Shown: positions 53,663 to 63,323 of the stretch, piece by piece | Layout: every line of letters begins with the position of its first letter | How positions within the stretch are numbered: position 1 is the first letter of the stretch | Assembly (NCBI RefSeq): GCF_037335815.1 | Contig: NZ_CP147842.1 | Coordinates: 186,001 to 250,000, forward strand | DNA: 64,000 bases | Direction: 5' to 3' | Source: Salinirubellus litoreus | GTDB taxonomy: Archaea; Halobacteriota; Halobacteria; Halobacteriales; Haloarculaceae | Notes under the pieces: generated by a model | Told to the model about the DNA's origin: nothing | Databases searched by the model: none | Seen by the model: only the letters and a program-made list of their open reading frames with translations | Translations under genes and position numbers: made by a program

Positions 53663-54124
53663 ATGAGTAATAACGAAAACAACGAGACGAGCGCCCGACG
53701 ACTATTCAAGGAGGTCTGGCAGGACCACAACTACGAGGCGACCGACGAACTCGTAGCCAAGGACTACGTCCTCCACGACCGGTCGATGCCGCAGGGTACC
53801 GAGTGGGCTAGTGGCCCCGATGGGTACCGACTGATGGCCGAGATGTGGCACGGATTCTTCGATGGTCCTGTGGAGCTCGACCAGTTGATCCCGGCGGGGG
53901 AGTTCGTTGTCCTCCGCTGGAGCCAGACCGGAAAGTTCGTCGGCGAGATGGGGTCCATCGAGCCGACGGATGAAGAGGTGACCATTACCGGAATCGAAAT
54001 CAACCGCTTCGAGGACGGCAAGATCGCCGAAACGTGGCAGGAGACCGGCATGATTCCGATGCTCACGCAGATCGGAGTGATCCCGGAGGATCTGTTCGCC
54101 CCGAAGATGCCGGCAGAGAACTGA
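53663..54124 (+). CDS. SnoaL-like (NTF2-fold) protein
   Basis: 153 aa from the ATG at 53663. RRLFKEVWQDHNYEATDELV, YVLHDRSMPQGTEWASGPDG, VVLRWSQTGKFVGEMG, INRFEDGKIAETWQETGM fit the ester-cyclase/SnoaL group. TATA-like ATATCAATATACTAAT at 53606-53621 upstream. Reaction unknown. Confidence 0.82.
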   Translation: MSNNENNETSARRLFKEVWQDHNYEATDELVAKDYVLHDRSMPQGTEWASGPDGYRLMAEMWHGFFDGPVELDQLIPAGEFVVLRWSQTGKFVGEMGSIEPTDEEVTITGIEINRFEDGKIAETWQETGMIPMLTQIGVIPEDLFAPKMPAEN

Positions 54125-54320
54125 TCCGGTGGACGGTTGCGAAGTCGAGTGCGACGGCCTGCCAGACCGCCCCGATTGTGATAAAGACGGCCGCCCCGAC
54201 GATATTCTGGAGCCGACTCTGGAACAACACCCACACACCGACAACGACGGACAGCGACGGGGCGCACAGTAACGGAGCAGACGTCGGGAACACGACAGTG
54301 GTATCGAGCAGGAGCGACAC
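54063..54320 (-). CDS. Doubtful small membrane protein
   Basis: 85 aa from a GTG at 54320. Two hydrophobic stretches, LLCAPSLSVVVGVWVLF and IVGAAVFITIGAVWQAVAL, look like transmembrane helices, and the frame stays hydrophobic a little upstream (VLFGDLVVVLGV). The 3' end overlaps the SnoaL-like gene antisense, so the end or the whole gene may be decayed. Confidence 0.35.
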   Translation of the reverse strand: MSLLLDTTVVFPTSAPLLCAPSLSVVVGVWVLFQSRLQNIVGAAVFITIGAVWQAVALDFATVHRISSLPASSGRTDPPGSLRSA

Positions 54321-54677
54321 GCCGAGGACGACGACGAGGTCACCAAACAGTACCTGGACGGACGGGAATCTCCGGGTTGAAGTAGTGCTTATATGTGTAT
54401 GTAAGTCAATCGAAAATATAGCGTTTACTTGTCCGAAATGGCTGGTGCGGGAACTGGTCTAATGACACCTGTAGCCGGTATGGTACCGGATAAAAAGGGG
54501 CATCGTAACACGGCGGAGACGATCGATTACACCAGTTACGAACGCTCAGGAAGTGTTATGTCCGCTGACACCTTACTCTCATACCAATTCTTTCCGACGG
54601 TCCCCAGTGACCGGAGCGCTGTTCCTCGGCGCTCCCGCACTCGGAGTCGTTCAGACAGGATGACCGGAGCTACACTA

Positions 54678-55439
54678 ATGGCAACCACGACAACCGACTC
54701 CGTCGAGACGCATCAACCACGTCGCAAACGGACCGTATCGACCAAAACGATCGCACGGATCACGGGACTGCTCTACATCCTGATTTTCGTCACCGCTGGC
54801 TTCAGCGAGGGGTTCGTTCGCGCCACGCTGATCATACCGGGGGATGCGACCGCAACGGCCGCGAATATCCTCGCTTCGGAGGGCCTGTTCCGGCTCGGGG
54901 TCGCGAGCGACCTGATCGCATTCTCGGCCGATGCCGTCGTCGCCGTCCTGCTGTACGTCCTCCTTCGGCCCGTGAGCAGGACCCTTGCACTGGTGGCTGC
55001 GACCCTCCGCCTGATCGCCCACCCTGCAATCGCGAGCATCAATATGCTCAACCAGTTCATGGCGCTGCAACTCCTCACGGGTCCGGAGTACACGACTGTC
55101 TTCAGCCCCGAGCAACTGAACGCGCTCGCGCTGCTGTTGCTGAACGCTCACGGGTACGGCTATCTCATCGGCGGGATCTTCTTCGGGTTCCACCTGATCG
55201 TACTGGGGTACCTGCTCTACCGATCCGAACTGTTCCCCGCGCTCCTCGGCGTTCTCGTCGTCCTCGCGGCGTTCGGCTACTTGACCGAGAGCTTCACGTT
55301 CCTGCTCGTGCCCGCCTACGAACCGATTGCGTCGACGATCGTCCTTGTGACGGCCGTCGTCGGGGAGATGGCCCTTGCGCTCTATCTGGTCGTGAGAGGA
55401 GTCAAGACGCAGCAACCGGCGACGGCGGAGGCGGCCTGA
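54678..55439 (+). CDS. DUF4386-like membrane protein
   Basis: 253 aa from the ATG at 54678. Helices include ITGLLYILIFVTAGFSE, LIAFSADAVVAVLLYVLL, HGYGYLIGGIFFGFHLIVLG, LLGVLVVLAAFGYLTES, IVLVTAVVGEMALALYLVV. The YLIGGIFFGFHLIVLGYLLY segment is typical for DUF4386. Its stop overlaps the next start (TGATG) if the longer form of the dehydrogenase is used, implying an operon. Confidence 0.87.
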   Translation: MATTTTDSVETHQPRRKRTVSTKTIARITGLLYILIFVTAGFSEGFVRATLIIPGDATATAANILASEGLFRLGVASDLIAFSADAVVAVLLYVLLRPVSRTLALVAATLRLIAHPAIASINMLNQFMALQLLTGPEYTTVFSPEQLNALALLLLNAHGYGYLIGGIFFGFHLIVLGYLLYRSELFPALLGVLVVLAAFGYLTESFTFLLVPAYEPIASTIVLVTAVVGEMALALYLVVRGVKTQQPATAEAA

Positions 55440-56494
55440 TGGCACGAACGGAGCCGCGGCCCACCCCACCGTCCCGGTCGCCGGTCACGCCCGACGGCGA
55501 CGCGGCCAGCATGCACGCGGTCATCCAATCGGAATACGGAGGGCCCGAAGTACTCGAGTACACCGACGTCGAGAGACCGACGCCGGCCGACGACGAAGCT
55601 CTCGTTCTGATCGTCGCCGCGTCTGTCGGTGCCGGTGACTGGCACCTCATGCGCGGAACGCCGTTCCTCGTCCGGCTCGTCTACGGCGGCTATCGCCGTC
55701 CGAAGTTCCCGACCCCAGGCGTCGACATCGCGGGACGGGTCGAGTCAGTCGGTCGAAACGTCACGGCGTTCCAGCCGGGCGACGAGGTCATCGCCGACCT
55801 CTCCGAACACGGGTTCGGTGGCTTTGCCGAGTACGTCTGCGTCCCGGCGACAGCGCTCGTCTCGAAGCCGGCCACGGTCCCGTTCGAGGCGGCAGCGGCG
55901 GTCCCGACGTCGGCCGTCGCCGCTCTCCAGGCGCTCCGCGATGCCGGGCGGCTCCAAGCCGGCGAACACGTCCTGATCAATGGGGCGTCCGGCGGTGTGG
56001 GGACGTTCGCAGTGCAGATCGCAAAACATCTCGGAGCCGAAGTCACCGGGGTCTGTAGTACCGCGAAGATGGAACTGGTCCGCTCGATCGGCGCCGACCA
56101 CGTCATCGATTACACCGAGACTGACGTCACCACTGCAGGAGTGGAGTACGACCTCATCCTCGATACGGCGGGCTCCCATTCGATGAGCGCCTACCGGCGT
56201 GCGCTCACCCCGACGGGACGGTACGTCATGGTGGGCGGGCCGACCGGGCGATTCCTGCGAGCGCTGATCCTCGGTCCAGTGCTCTCGATGCCTAGCAACC
56301 GAAAATTCGGAGGCTTCAATCTAACGGCCGACCGTGAGGATCTGGCGTTCGTGACAGAGCTGCTTGAATCCGGTGACCTCACGCCTATTATCGATAGACG
56401 ATACGAACTGCGTGAAGTTCCCGAGGCTATCCGATATGTCGAGGACGGTCGCGCGAAGGGAAAGGTCGTAATCACATCGGAAGAGACCATCTGA
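55439..56494 (+). CDS. Zinc-independent MDR NAD(P)-dependent oxidoreductase
   Basis: 351 aa (ATG at 55511 gives 327 aa, starting where family homology begins: MHAVIQSEYGGPEVLEYTDV). GroES-like domain with PTPGVDIAGRVESVGRNVTA; Rossmann domain GEHVLINGASGGVGTFAVQI; C-terminal RYVEDGRAKGKVVIT. Reduces quinones or alkenals with NADPH. Coupled to the DUF4386 gene upstream, a pairing repeated in many genomes. Confidence 0.9.
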   Translation: MARTEPRPTPPSRSPVTPDGDAASMHAVIQSEYGGPEVLEYTDVERPTPADDEALVLIVAASVGAGDWHLMRGTPFLVRLVYGGYRRPKFPTPGVDIAGRVESVGRNVTAFQPGDEVIADLSEHGFGGFAEYVCVPATALVSKPATVPFEAAAAVPTSAVAALQALRDAGRLQAGEHVLINGASGGVGTFAVQIAKHLGAEVTGVCSTAKMELVRSIGADHVIDYTETDVTTAGVEYDLILDTAGSHSMSAYRRALTPTGRYVMVGGPTGRFLRALILGPVLSMPSNRKFGGFNLTADREDLAFVTELLESGDLTPIIDRRYELREVPEAIRYVEDGRAKGKVVITSEETI

Positions 56495-56595
56495 ACTGTG
56501 CGGCCCCGGGGAGGGAATCTGAGATTCGGCACTTCTGTCTTTGTTCCAAAGAGGTACGATTCACTTATTGGAGATGTCGTTTCCAGCGACTGGTA

Positions 56596-58272
56596 ATGCC
56601 ACCAACTCAGGAATCTCGTCGAGATGTCTTTCGACGGATTGCCCAACGACCACACGCTAACTGGCCAGTGTACGATGCGACGCCGTTGTATGAGCGAGAT
56701 TCGCCTGACGGACTGGCGTCAGATATTCGGACAGTCTCACAGGCTTGGTTCAAACACGATGCACATGACTCTGTTGAGGAATTCGCCTGTGCACTCCCGC
56801 TGGCGTATTTCAGACTCGATGCGCACGACCGCTATGGACGCTCGACACGCTACGAGATGGACACCCTCTTTCGGATGTTCGTCCTGAAGGAACTCCACGG
56901 GTGGGAGCACGAGACAGCACTCCTCGAGTACCTCGAAAGCCATCCCAAACTGTGTGAGCGTCTTGAGCTGGACAGAGTACCTGACCAGTCGACGCTCTGG
57001 CGCAGTTGGCATATGCGCTTCACCGATGACCTTCGTAAGACGGCCCAGAAAGCGGCCCGAACAATTCTCATCAAAGCGCAGAACGCGGGTGCCACTGTCC
57101 CCCGCGAACCAGAACAATCCCTCCCATGTCGTGAGGATGACGCAGATGAACCAGACCCAGATGACGAACTTATCCTCGACAAAGCTGGCACGATTACCGA
57201 ACACGTCAGTCGATTCGTCTTCCCAGCCTTCTCACTGAATCGGGGTGAGGGCTGTGAGATCCACGAGAACGCCTACTGGGGTCTGCAGACATATCTCGGA
57301 CTTCGCGAACGGCTGGCTGCGAAGGAAGGGGCTCGCAGTTTCGTCTACGAATCGACTCGGGATCGGACGCCGCTGGGGCACGCCCATCGCGAGCACATCC
57401 GCGACCTCTCGGTTGACCAAGTGCGAGCGATGTACCGGCAGGCCATCACTCGGCTCCTGAGCGAAGTTGCGGAGACAGAGCAGTTCTTTCGAGCCGGAAT
57501 CGTCGCGATCGACATTACCGAAGCTGACCAGTTCACCGGCGATAGAACTGGTCACGAGGACGAGATCATCGGAACAAAGGAGAAGACTGACGAGTACGCC
57601 TATCAGTGGGCGACAGTCCAGTTAGTCGGCAACGCCGTTCCGCTCGTGCTTGATGCACGACCGGTTCGACGAGGAGAGTCACGCAAGGAAATCGTCGAGG
57701 ATTTGCTGGATTCGGCTGAGGACCTCGTTCACGTCGATAACGTGCTGATGGACCGGGAGTTCGATAGCCAGCACGTCTTGGAGATGATCAGCCAGCGCGG
57801 ACTCTCCTACGTCGTTCCGAAGCGGATGCAGACCAGCGAGAAGGCGCAGGCGAAGCGATTGCTCCAGCGTGACCAGGACCGATACGAGACCGACCGGAAA
57901 CTCCATCTCGGGAAGAACGAATGGCACGAGACGACGCTGATCTACCGTCGGAAAGAGGACTCCGAGCACGACGACTATCGACAGTATTCGGTGTTCATGA
58001 CGAATGGCGGGAGTGGTCACCTCACGGAGTACGGGTATCGGTGGGAGATTGAGAGCGGCTACAGGTCGATCAAGCGGTTCATGGCTGCCACCACGTCAAA
58101 GGATTTCGGGTTGCGGTTCTTCTACTTCGCGTTCGCGTGTCTGCTGTACTCGATCTGGCGGGCTGTCGATCTACTCGTCCAAGCCGAGTTGACTGGCGAG
58201 TATGAGCACTCACCGGTGATTACAGCGGACAACACGCTGACGCTGCTGAAGAAGGAAACTGGAATCGGGTAG
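56596..58272 (+). CDS. DDE transposase (ISH3-like)
   Basis: 558 aa, apparently complete. N-terminal DNA-binding region with RYEMDTLFRMFVLKELHGW; first catalytic Asp probably in VAIDITEADQF, second in VLMDREFDSQHVLEMI, Glu in YRWEIESGYRSIKRFM. The C-terminal FGLRFFYFAFACLLYSIWRA resembles ISH3-family transposases. Terminal inverted repeats could not be found by eye on either side, so the element ends are not defined and the copy may be immobile. Confidence 0.82.
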   Translation: MPPTQESRRDVFRRIAQRPHANWPVYDATPLYERDSPDGLASDIRTVSQAWFKHDAHDSVEEFACALPLAYFRLDAHDRYGRSTRYEMDTLFRMFVLKELHGWEHETALLEYLESHPKLCERLELDRVPDQSTLWRSWHMRFTDDLRKTAQKAARTILIKAQNAGATVPREPEQSLPCREDDADEPDPDDELILDKAGTITEHVSRFVFPAFSLNRGEGCEIHENAYWGLQTYLGLRERLAAKEGARSFVYESTRDRTPLGHAHREHIRDLSVDQVRAMYRQAITRLLSEVAETEQFFRAGIVAIDITEADQFTGDRTGHEDEIIGTKEKTDEYAYQWATVQLVGNAVPLVLDARPVRRGESRKEIVEDLLDSAEDLVHVDNVLMDREFDSQHVLEMISQRGLSYVVPKRMQTSEKAQAKRLLQRDQDRYETDRKLHLGKNEWHETTLIYRRKEDSEHDDYRQYSVFMTNGGSGHLTEYGYRWEIESGYRSIKRFMAATTSKDFGLRFFYFAFACLLYSIWRAVDLLVQAELTGEYEHSPVITADNTLTLLKKETGIG

Positions 58273-58619
58273 TGAGGAACTCTATTCGGGTTAGCGTGCC
58301 GCTGAGTGGCTACGCTGCTGGAAGTCTCGAAAATTTGCCCATATAGTTGAGTGTGTGACAGGAATAGCCGCCTGGAAAGCCATCTGGAGCAGTTTCCGCT
58401 GGCCGAATCGGTCAAATTCACGCATCACAGCCCTGCTAAACCCCCTGTAGTCTCAACTTCCCTTCCCTCTCAATCGACGAGAACCAAGCGATCGGTGCAG
58501 GCTCGACATCGACTGCCCCCTGAGGGTTGTTCCTGATGTCTTCGCCACTGGAGAAAAATCGATGGACACCATATATCCAGTACGATGGATATATGTTCCT
58601 ACAGAGCCTTGCTGCAGGT

Positions 58620-59144
58620 ATGTCCGGCGACTCGAACCAGGAAGACGACCGTGTTCGTGCGTCGATGACGCGTGGAGAGCGGGTACGCGCCGCTGCACGG
58701 ACGCTCCGGACGCCCCGTTCTGCCTCTCAAATCGCCGAGGAGACGGAAGTGTCGGTAAAGACGGCACAGAAGTATCTCGACCAGCTCGTCGAGGACAACG
58801 TCCTCCGGACGGTCGAACAGGGCGACCAGCTGCTCTACTGTATAGACCAGCTTATGGCGACCTATCGTGAGGTCGCCACCCTCCAACGCGAACACGACCG
58901 CGAGGAACTCACCGCTACGCTGGAGTCGATGCGTACCCGGATTTCGGGCTGGAAAGAGACCTACGATGTCGAGACGCCGGGTGAGCTCAGAGCGAGCATC
59001 GCGGACCTCGATACTACTGACGAGATCGAAAAACGGCGTGAAGTCGCCAGTGAGTGGGAGCATCTCGACGATCGTATTCCGGTCGTCCGAGCTGCACTCA
59101 ACGAGTACGACTGGGCGACCGAGCGAGATACGATTTCCGTATAG
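58620..59144 (+). CDS. Winged-helix regulator (DUF7342-like)
   Basis: 174 aa from the ATG at 58620. HTH at about residues 15-75: ARTLRTPRSASQIAEETEVS, KTAQKYLDQLVEDNVL. Helical C-terminal part: VATLQREHDREELTATLESM, then ELRASIADLDTTDEIEKRRE. First gene of a two-gene operon with the protein at 59151 (6-nt gap). Likely a DNA-binding antitoxin-like or autoregulatory protein. Confidence 0.82.
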   Translation: MSGDSNQEDDRVRASMTRGERVRAAARTLRTPRSASQIAEETEVSVKTAQKYLDQLVEDNVLRTVEQGDQLLYCIDQLMATYREVATLQREHDREELTATLESMRTRISGWKETYDVETPGELRASIADLDTTDEIEKRREVASEWEHLDDRIPVVRAALNEYDWATERDTISV

Positions 59145-59150
59145 CAACTG

Positions 59151-59594
59151 ATGGGTCTCCCGGGAACGACCGATAGCTCGGTCTACGAGGGGCTGAAAGA
59201 TGTCCTCCAGCGACACCCGTTCGTCACGACTGTCACGTACGAACCGGACAGCATCGTCAAGCAGTTCCTTCGAGCGCAGATTGACCCCAGTCGGGTCGTG
59301 CCGACAACCGGCCCGGAATCACCGACACTCGATGTCGAGTGGCGGTTCGTCGGCGATGACCCGTATTATCGAATTCACTATGCCGACCCGAACTCGGGAT
59401 TCAATTGTGGCTGGCATCGGGACGATGACCACCCTGATCTCGGACCGGTTCACTTCCAATACCATAACCCAGAAATAGGAGAACGAAACCACGAACGTGC
59501 TCAGTTTGAGAAGACGATCCCAACAGAGATTCTCTGGATCGCCCTCGATCGACTGTTTAAGGAGAGGATTCCGATGCTAGGCGGCGAAGACTAA
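59151..59594 (+). CDS. Hypothetical protein, second gene of the HTH operon
   Basis: 147 aa. Contains LDVEWRFVGDDPYYRIHYAD, FNCGWHRDDDHPDLGPVHFQ and the C-terminus TIPTEILWIALDRLFKERIP. The His/Asp-rich CGWHRDDDH cluster could bind metal. No family recognised beyond its consistent pairing with DUF7342-like HTH genes in haloarchaea (memory). Confidence 0.75.
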   Translation: MGLPGTTDSSVYEGLKDVLQRHPFVTTVTYEPDSIVKQFLRAQIDPSRVVPTTGPESPTLDVEWRFVGDDPYYRIHYADPNSGFNCGWHRDDDHPDLGPVHFQYHNPEIGERNHERAQFEKTIPTEILWIALDRLFKERIPMLGGED

Positions 59595-59727
59595 CTTAGG
59601 TGCTTGACTTGAAGCATCGAGTGTAGTTGCGAACGACACGAAATGTGCATCTGCATTTAACGCGGAGTTCTACGCACCTACGTTTTAAAAGTGGAATTTG
59701 GCAATACCATGATAGGAAATCATCTCA

Positions 59728-59811
59728 ATGAATCTACGACTACTATTTGGAATCGGCTTCGTAGCAATTCTAGTTGCTGGGGTTATCCAAACAGCCGAAG
59801 GCCAACGTTAA
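59728..59811 (+). CDS. Possible 27-aa single-span membrane peptide
   Basis: ATG at 59728, stop at 59809-59811. One predicted transmembrane helix (LLFGIGFVAILVAGVIQ) with an Arg before it. TTTTAAAA at 59684-59691 could be its TATA box. The ORF ends 1 nt before the convergent gene's stop. Very short, so may be chance. Confidence 0.3.
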   Translation: MNLRLLFGIGFVAILVAGVIQTAEGQR

Positions 59812-59812
59812 G

Positions 59813-60208
59813 CTACTGCTCGTTGCCAGCCGGCGAGGCAGAGGGTTCGTTTTCGACGACAGTTTTCCGTGAGACCACGTCGATCGTCGTCTCTGACCCG
59901 ATGGCAGTCCCACCATCGATTTCTTCTACACGGAGGGTGACGTCCTCAGGGCTCGCACAACCGCAATTGACGAACTCGTCCCACTCATCGCCGATGGAAA
60001 CCTGCCCGGCGTGTGCCCGTCGGAGGTATTGGCGGTACGTGTGTTCCGTCATGTTTTCCTGTAGCCACTCGTTGTCGGCGACCCACCAGTCATCGGTGTC
60101 ATCCGGATCGGTCTCCGGCGGCCGGAAGGAGACGCAGACTCGATCCGCCTGATTCTCAACGGTACTCGGGTCAGTCGTATTGACGGTTCGTCGGTCGGTT
60201 CTGTTCAT
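59813..60208 (-). CDS. Hypothetical protein in the thioredoxin operon
   Basis: 131 aa, start overlapping the trxB stop by 1 nt. Contains DDWWVADNEWLQENMTEHTY and a vicinal Cys motif NCGCASPEDVTLRVEEIDG. Gene order (trx, trxB, this) suggests a thioredoxin-linked role. Family not recognised. Confidence 0.75.
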   Translation of the reverse strand: MNRTDRRTVNTTDPSTVENQADRVCVSFRPPETDPDDTDDWWVADNEWLQENMTEHTYRQYLRRAHAGQVSIGDEWDEFVNCGCASPEDVTLRVEEIDGGTAIGSETTIDVVSRKTVVENEPSASPAGNEQ

Positions 60209-61248
60209 TAGTCGTCTGCCTCCGTGGCGATGGGCTCGGTGCTATCGGTAGCTACCTCGGCTGCCGATTCGAGCCAGTCTTCGACGTCCAAGGCGGCCAT
60301 ACTGCCCGTTCCCGCGGCGGTGACCGCCTGCTGGTACTCGCGGTCCATGACGTCACCGGCCGCGAAGACACCATCGGTCGCCGTCGCCGTCGTCGCCCAC
60401 GCGTCCCCGGTGTCTGCAGTTTGTACGTAGCCGTCTTTGTCAAGGTCGACGGGCGTCTCCCGGAGGAAGTCGGTGTTGGGCTCGTGACCCACGGCATAGA
60501 ACACACCCCCAACACCGAAGTCTTCAGTTGCGACATCCCCGCCAGCCTCGTACTTCTCCCTCGGGTACCCGTTCGGGTGGGAGACGAGCGTCGCACCGGT
60601 CACGCCGTCCTCCTGTGAACCCTGGATAGTGACGAGTTCCGTGTTCCGGGCGAACTCGGTATCGTCGTGTTCGCGGGCACGGTCGGCCGTGATCTTCGAG
60701 GCGCGGAGCTCCTCGCGGCGGTGGACGACCGTCACGTTGTCGGCGAACTTCGCGAGGAACACCGCTTCCTCCATGGCACTGTCGCCGCCGCCGGCGATGA
60801 GGACGTCGTCGCCGCGGTGGAACGCACCGTCACAGGTCGCACACGTCGACAGCCCGTGGCCCATCAGTTCGTCCTCATTCTCAGCGTCGACCCAGCGGGC
60901 GCTCGCGCCGGTCGCGACGATCAATGCCCACGTGTAGACAGTGTCCCCGGTCGACAGCGATAGCTCCAGCGGCTGGCCGTTCAAGCCGGCCGCCTCGATG
61001 CTGCCATGCTGGAACTCGGCGCCGAACTGCTCGGCCTGCTCCTTGCCGCGCAGAATCAGCTCCATCCCGCCGACACCCTCGGGGAACCCGAGATAGTTCT
61101 CGACGTCGGTCGTGAGCGTGAGCTGACCGCCCGGTTCGTCGCCCTCCAGCACGAGCGGGTCGAGGTCGGCCCGCGCGGCGTAGACCGCCGCCGAGAGCCC
61201 GGCGACTCCCGAGCCGGCGATGACGAGCTTGCGGATCTCCTCGGTCAT
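60208..61248 (-). CDS. trxB: Thioredoxin reductase (FAD, NADPH)
   Basis: 346 aa. FAD motif VIAGSGVAGLSAAVYAARAD, redox-active CATC in GLSTCATCDGAFHRGD, NADPH motif LIAGGGDSAMEEAVFLAKFA, C-terminal FAAGDVMDREYQQAVTAAGT. Full length for the family, with a ~25-aa acidic tail. It starts directly after the stop of the thioredoxin gene. Reduces the adjacent thioredoxin. Confidence 0.96.
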   Translation of the reverse strand: MTEEIRKLVIAGSGVAGLSAAVYAARADLDPLVLEGDEPGGQLTLTTDVENYLGFPEGVGGMELILRGKEQAEQFGAEFQHGSIEAAGLNGQPLELSLSTGDTVYTWALIVATGASARWVDAENEDELMGHGLSTCATCDGAFHRGDDVLIAGGGDSAMEEAVFLAKFADNVTVVHRREELRASKITADRAREHDDTEFARNTELVTIQGSQEDGVTGATLVSHPNGYPREKYEAGGDVATEDFGVGGVFYAVGHEPNTDFLRETPVDLDKDGYVQTADTGDAWATTATATDGVFAAGDVMDREYQQAVTAAGTGSMAALDVEDWLESAAEVATDSTEPIATEADD

Positions 61249-61611
61249 TTACTCGGTGTACCTCCCGATCAAGGAGCGCAGCTGCTCTTCGCCCCGCACC
61301 CCGACGACCTCTTCGACCTGCTCACCGTCGGCGAACAGGACGAGCGTCGGGACGCCCTGGACGCCGTAGGCAGCAGCGAGCCCCTGGTTGGCGTCGACGT
61401 CGACTTTGGCGACGGTCGCGTCGGTCTCGGCAGCCAACTTCTCGACGATCGGTTCGAGCATCTGGCACGGCCCACACCAGTCGGCGTAGAAGTCCGTGAG
61501 AACAACGTCGTTCTCTTCGACGATGTCGTCGAGGTGGGACTGCCCGTCGACGTGAAGCGGTTCGTTCGTGGACGCGGTGCCAACGTCGGATGCAGTATCA
61601 GTTGCCATCAC
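61249..61611 (-). CDS. trxA: Thioredoxin
   Basis: 120 aa (ATG at 61611 or 61608). Active site WCGPC in DFYADWCGPCQMLEPIVEKL, cis-Pro in VQGVPTLVLFADG. Full-length thioredoxin fold with a short N-terminal extension. Operon with trxB and the 59813 gene. Confidence 0.96.
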   Translation of the reverse strand: MMATDTASDVGTASTNEPLHVDGQSHLDDIVEENDVVLTDFYADWCGPCQMLEPIVEKLAAETDATVAKVDVDANQGLAAAYGVQGVPTLVLFADGEQVEEVVGVRGEEQLRSLIGRYTE

Positions 61612-61766
61612 CAGTACGTATGCACCAGCGCTAATTAAGAGTTTTGTGAGATATTTACAATACTAACCAAGATAAATCGTCAGCCAAAATACCGATCGGA
61701 ACTCGAGACCGCAAAATTCAGCTCCCGTGGAGAGTCTTTGACCCAGAGATCGAGAAAAGTAGAGCG

Positions 61767-62171
61767 TTAGCTTTCGGCTGCAGGAGCCGCAGTGTCGGTC
61801 TGTTCGTACTTGGTTTCGAACTCCTGGATGAGCTGGCCCATCTTCGCGTACCCGTCGTTGAGCAAGCGCTGCATGTCATTGGCTATCTTCGAGGGGTCCG
61901 TCGGCGAGTAGACGTGGTAGTAGCCGCCCTGGTCATAGTTGATCTGGTTCTTCTCCATGAAGCCGGTCTGGAGCAGCCGCTGGACGGCGCGGTAGGCGGT
62001 CGAGCGTTCGCGGTCGACTGCGTCGGCGATTTCGTCGACGGTCAGCGGTTCGTCGGCCTCGACGAGCGCCTGGAAGCATTCCTTGTCGAGCTCTTTGAGG
62101 CCGTGGAAGCACTCCAGCAGCCCCTCGCACTCCATGTTACTGCGGAGCTGTTCAGACATCGAATCTGGCAT
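61767..62171 (-). CDS. TrmB-like winged-helix regulator
   Basis: 134 aa from the ATG at 62171. HTH: ELDKECFQALVEADEPLTVD, EIADAVDRERSTAYRAVQRL, YYHVYSPTDPSKIANDMQ. C-terminal helix MGQLIQEFETKYEQ. Cys pair-like CEGLLEC at the N-terminus might sense thiol state. Neighbour to sulfite-exporter-like and thioredoxin genes, consistent with sulfur/redox regulation. Confidence 0.87.
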   Translation of the reverse strand: MPDSMSEQLRSNMECEGLLECFHGLKELDKECFQALVEADEPLTVDEIADAVDRERSTAYRAVQRLLQTGFMEKNQINYDQGGYYHVYSPTDPSKIANDMQRLLNDGYAKMGQLIQEFETKYEQTDTAAPAAES

Positions 62172-62311
62172 TGTTATCACTACGTAGTGGTTATGCCGAT
62201 AAAAGGCTTGTGTATAGATTCCACAATCACGCGCTACACAGGCTTTACTCGGTCAAAATCCGGAGTAAAAGTCCTGCGTAGTCGCCAACCGGTATCGTAA
62301 TCGAAAGCGGA

Positions 62312-63321
62312 CTATCCTGATTGCGATGTAGTTAGACGACACCAGCGCCCAGTCACATCGGAGCGCAATCGACAGATGGCCGCAACCACGACAGCACCAC
62401 TAACGAGGAAAGCGGCTCCGAAGATCAGCGCGGTACTCAACACGTTGAGCACCTCGATATCGTAGACGGTCCCGAGTTTGTTCGACGCGACGGCGAGACT
62501 GCCGGCGAGTAGCATCGCGGCAAAGTACCCTTTAATCTCGTCTTCGTCGACGAGATTTGTCGCGCCCGCTCCGATGCGCGCACCGAGAGCGCTCCCAAGG
62601 AGGAGGAACGCGACAACTGGAAGCGCGACAGCCCCGGATTGCGCGTAGGTGAACGCGCCGAACGCCCCCGAGATCGTGATCTGCAGGATGTCCGTTCCCA
62701 CGGCGATCGCAGCGGGGACGCCGAGCCCGTACATCATCGCGGGCATTGGGAGGAATCCCCCGCCGACGCCGAGGAACCCAGACAGAATCCCGATGACAAG
62801 ACCGACAGCGAAGACGATCGTCCCTGATACGCGGACCCCACCGCGCAACGTCACCATCGGCGGGAGGTGAATCGACTGGACGCGATCGGCGAGATCGGTG
62901 CCGGCATCGCCGTCGTCACTGCTGTCAGCCCAGGAGTCACGGAGCGTAAACAGCCGACGGTAGCGAGCAGGCCGACGTATGCGACGTTGATGACGAGATC
63001 GGCCATCCCGGTCGCTTCGAGGAAGAACACGACGCTCTTCCCGGCCTCGATACCGACGGTCATCGCGACAGTCATGATGACTGCGAGCTTGTAGTCGACC
63101 TGCCCGTGGTCGCGGTGGCGGAGCGCGCCGATCACGCTCGTCCCGAAGACGAACGCCAACCCGCTGCCGACGGCGACCGTCGACGGATATCCCATCACGA
63201 GCAGCGCGGGCGTCACGAGAAACGAACCACCCATGCCGAAGAACCCGAAGAGGGTCCCGATGAGCAGCCCGAATCCAACGAACACGCCGACCATCAGAAG
63301 ACTCAACCCGAGTATCTCCAT
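62312..63321 (-). pseudogene. TauE/SafE sulfite-exporter-like permease with a 1-nt frameshift
   Basis: ATG at 63321. First half: GTLFGFFGMGGSFLVTPALL, LGFVFGTSVIGALRHRDHGQ-like region (SGLAFVFGTSVIGALRHRD), AYVGLLATVG. The frame is then lost; the second half continues in the other frame from LFTLRDSWADSS to VIGILSGFLGVGGGFLPMPA, ISGAFGAFTYAQSGAV. One base is missing near 62953-62955; adding it gives ...ATVGLFTLRD... and a ~336-aa protein of eight or so helices. Both halves carry the family's GxGGGF repeat. Confidence 0.75.
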
Positions 63322-63323
63322 TA

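Noticed and set aside
56495..58400. Terminal inverted repeats of the ISH3-like element
   Set aside because: Searched by eye 100 bp upstream and 130 bp downstream of the transposase; only short palindromes (e.g. near 56519) not shared between the ends.
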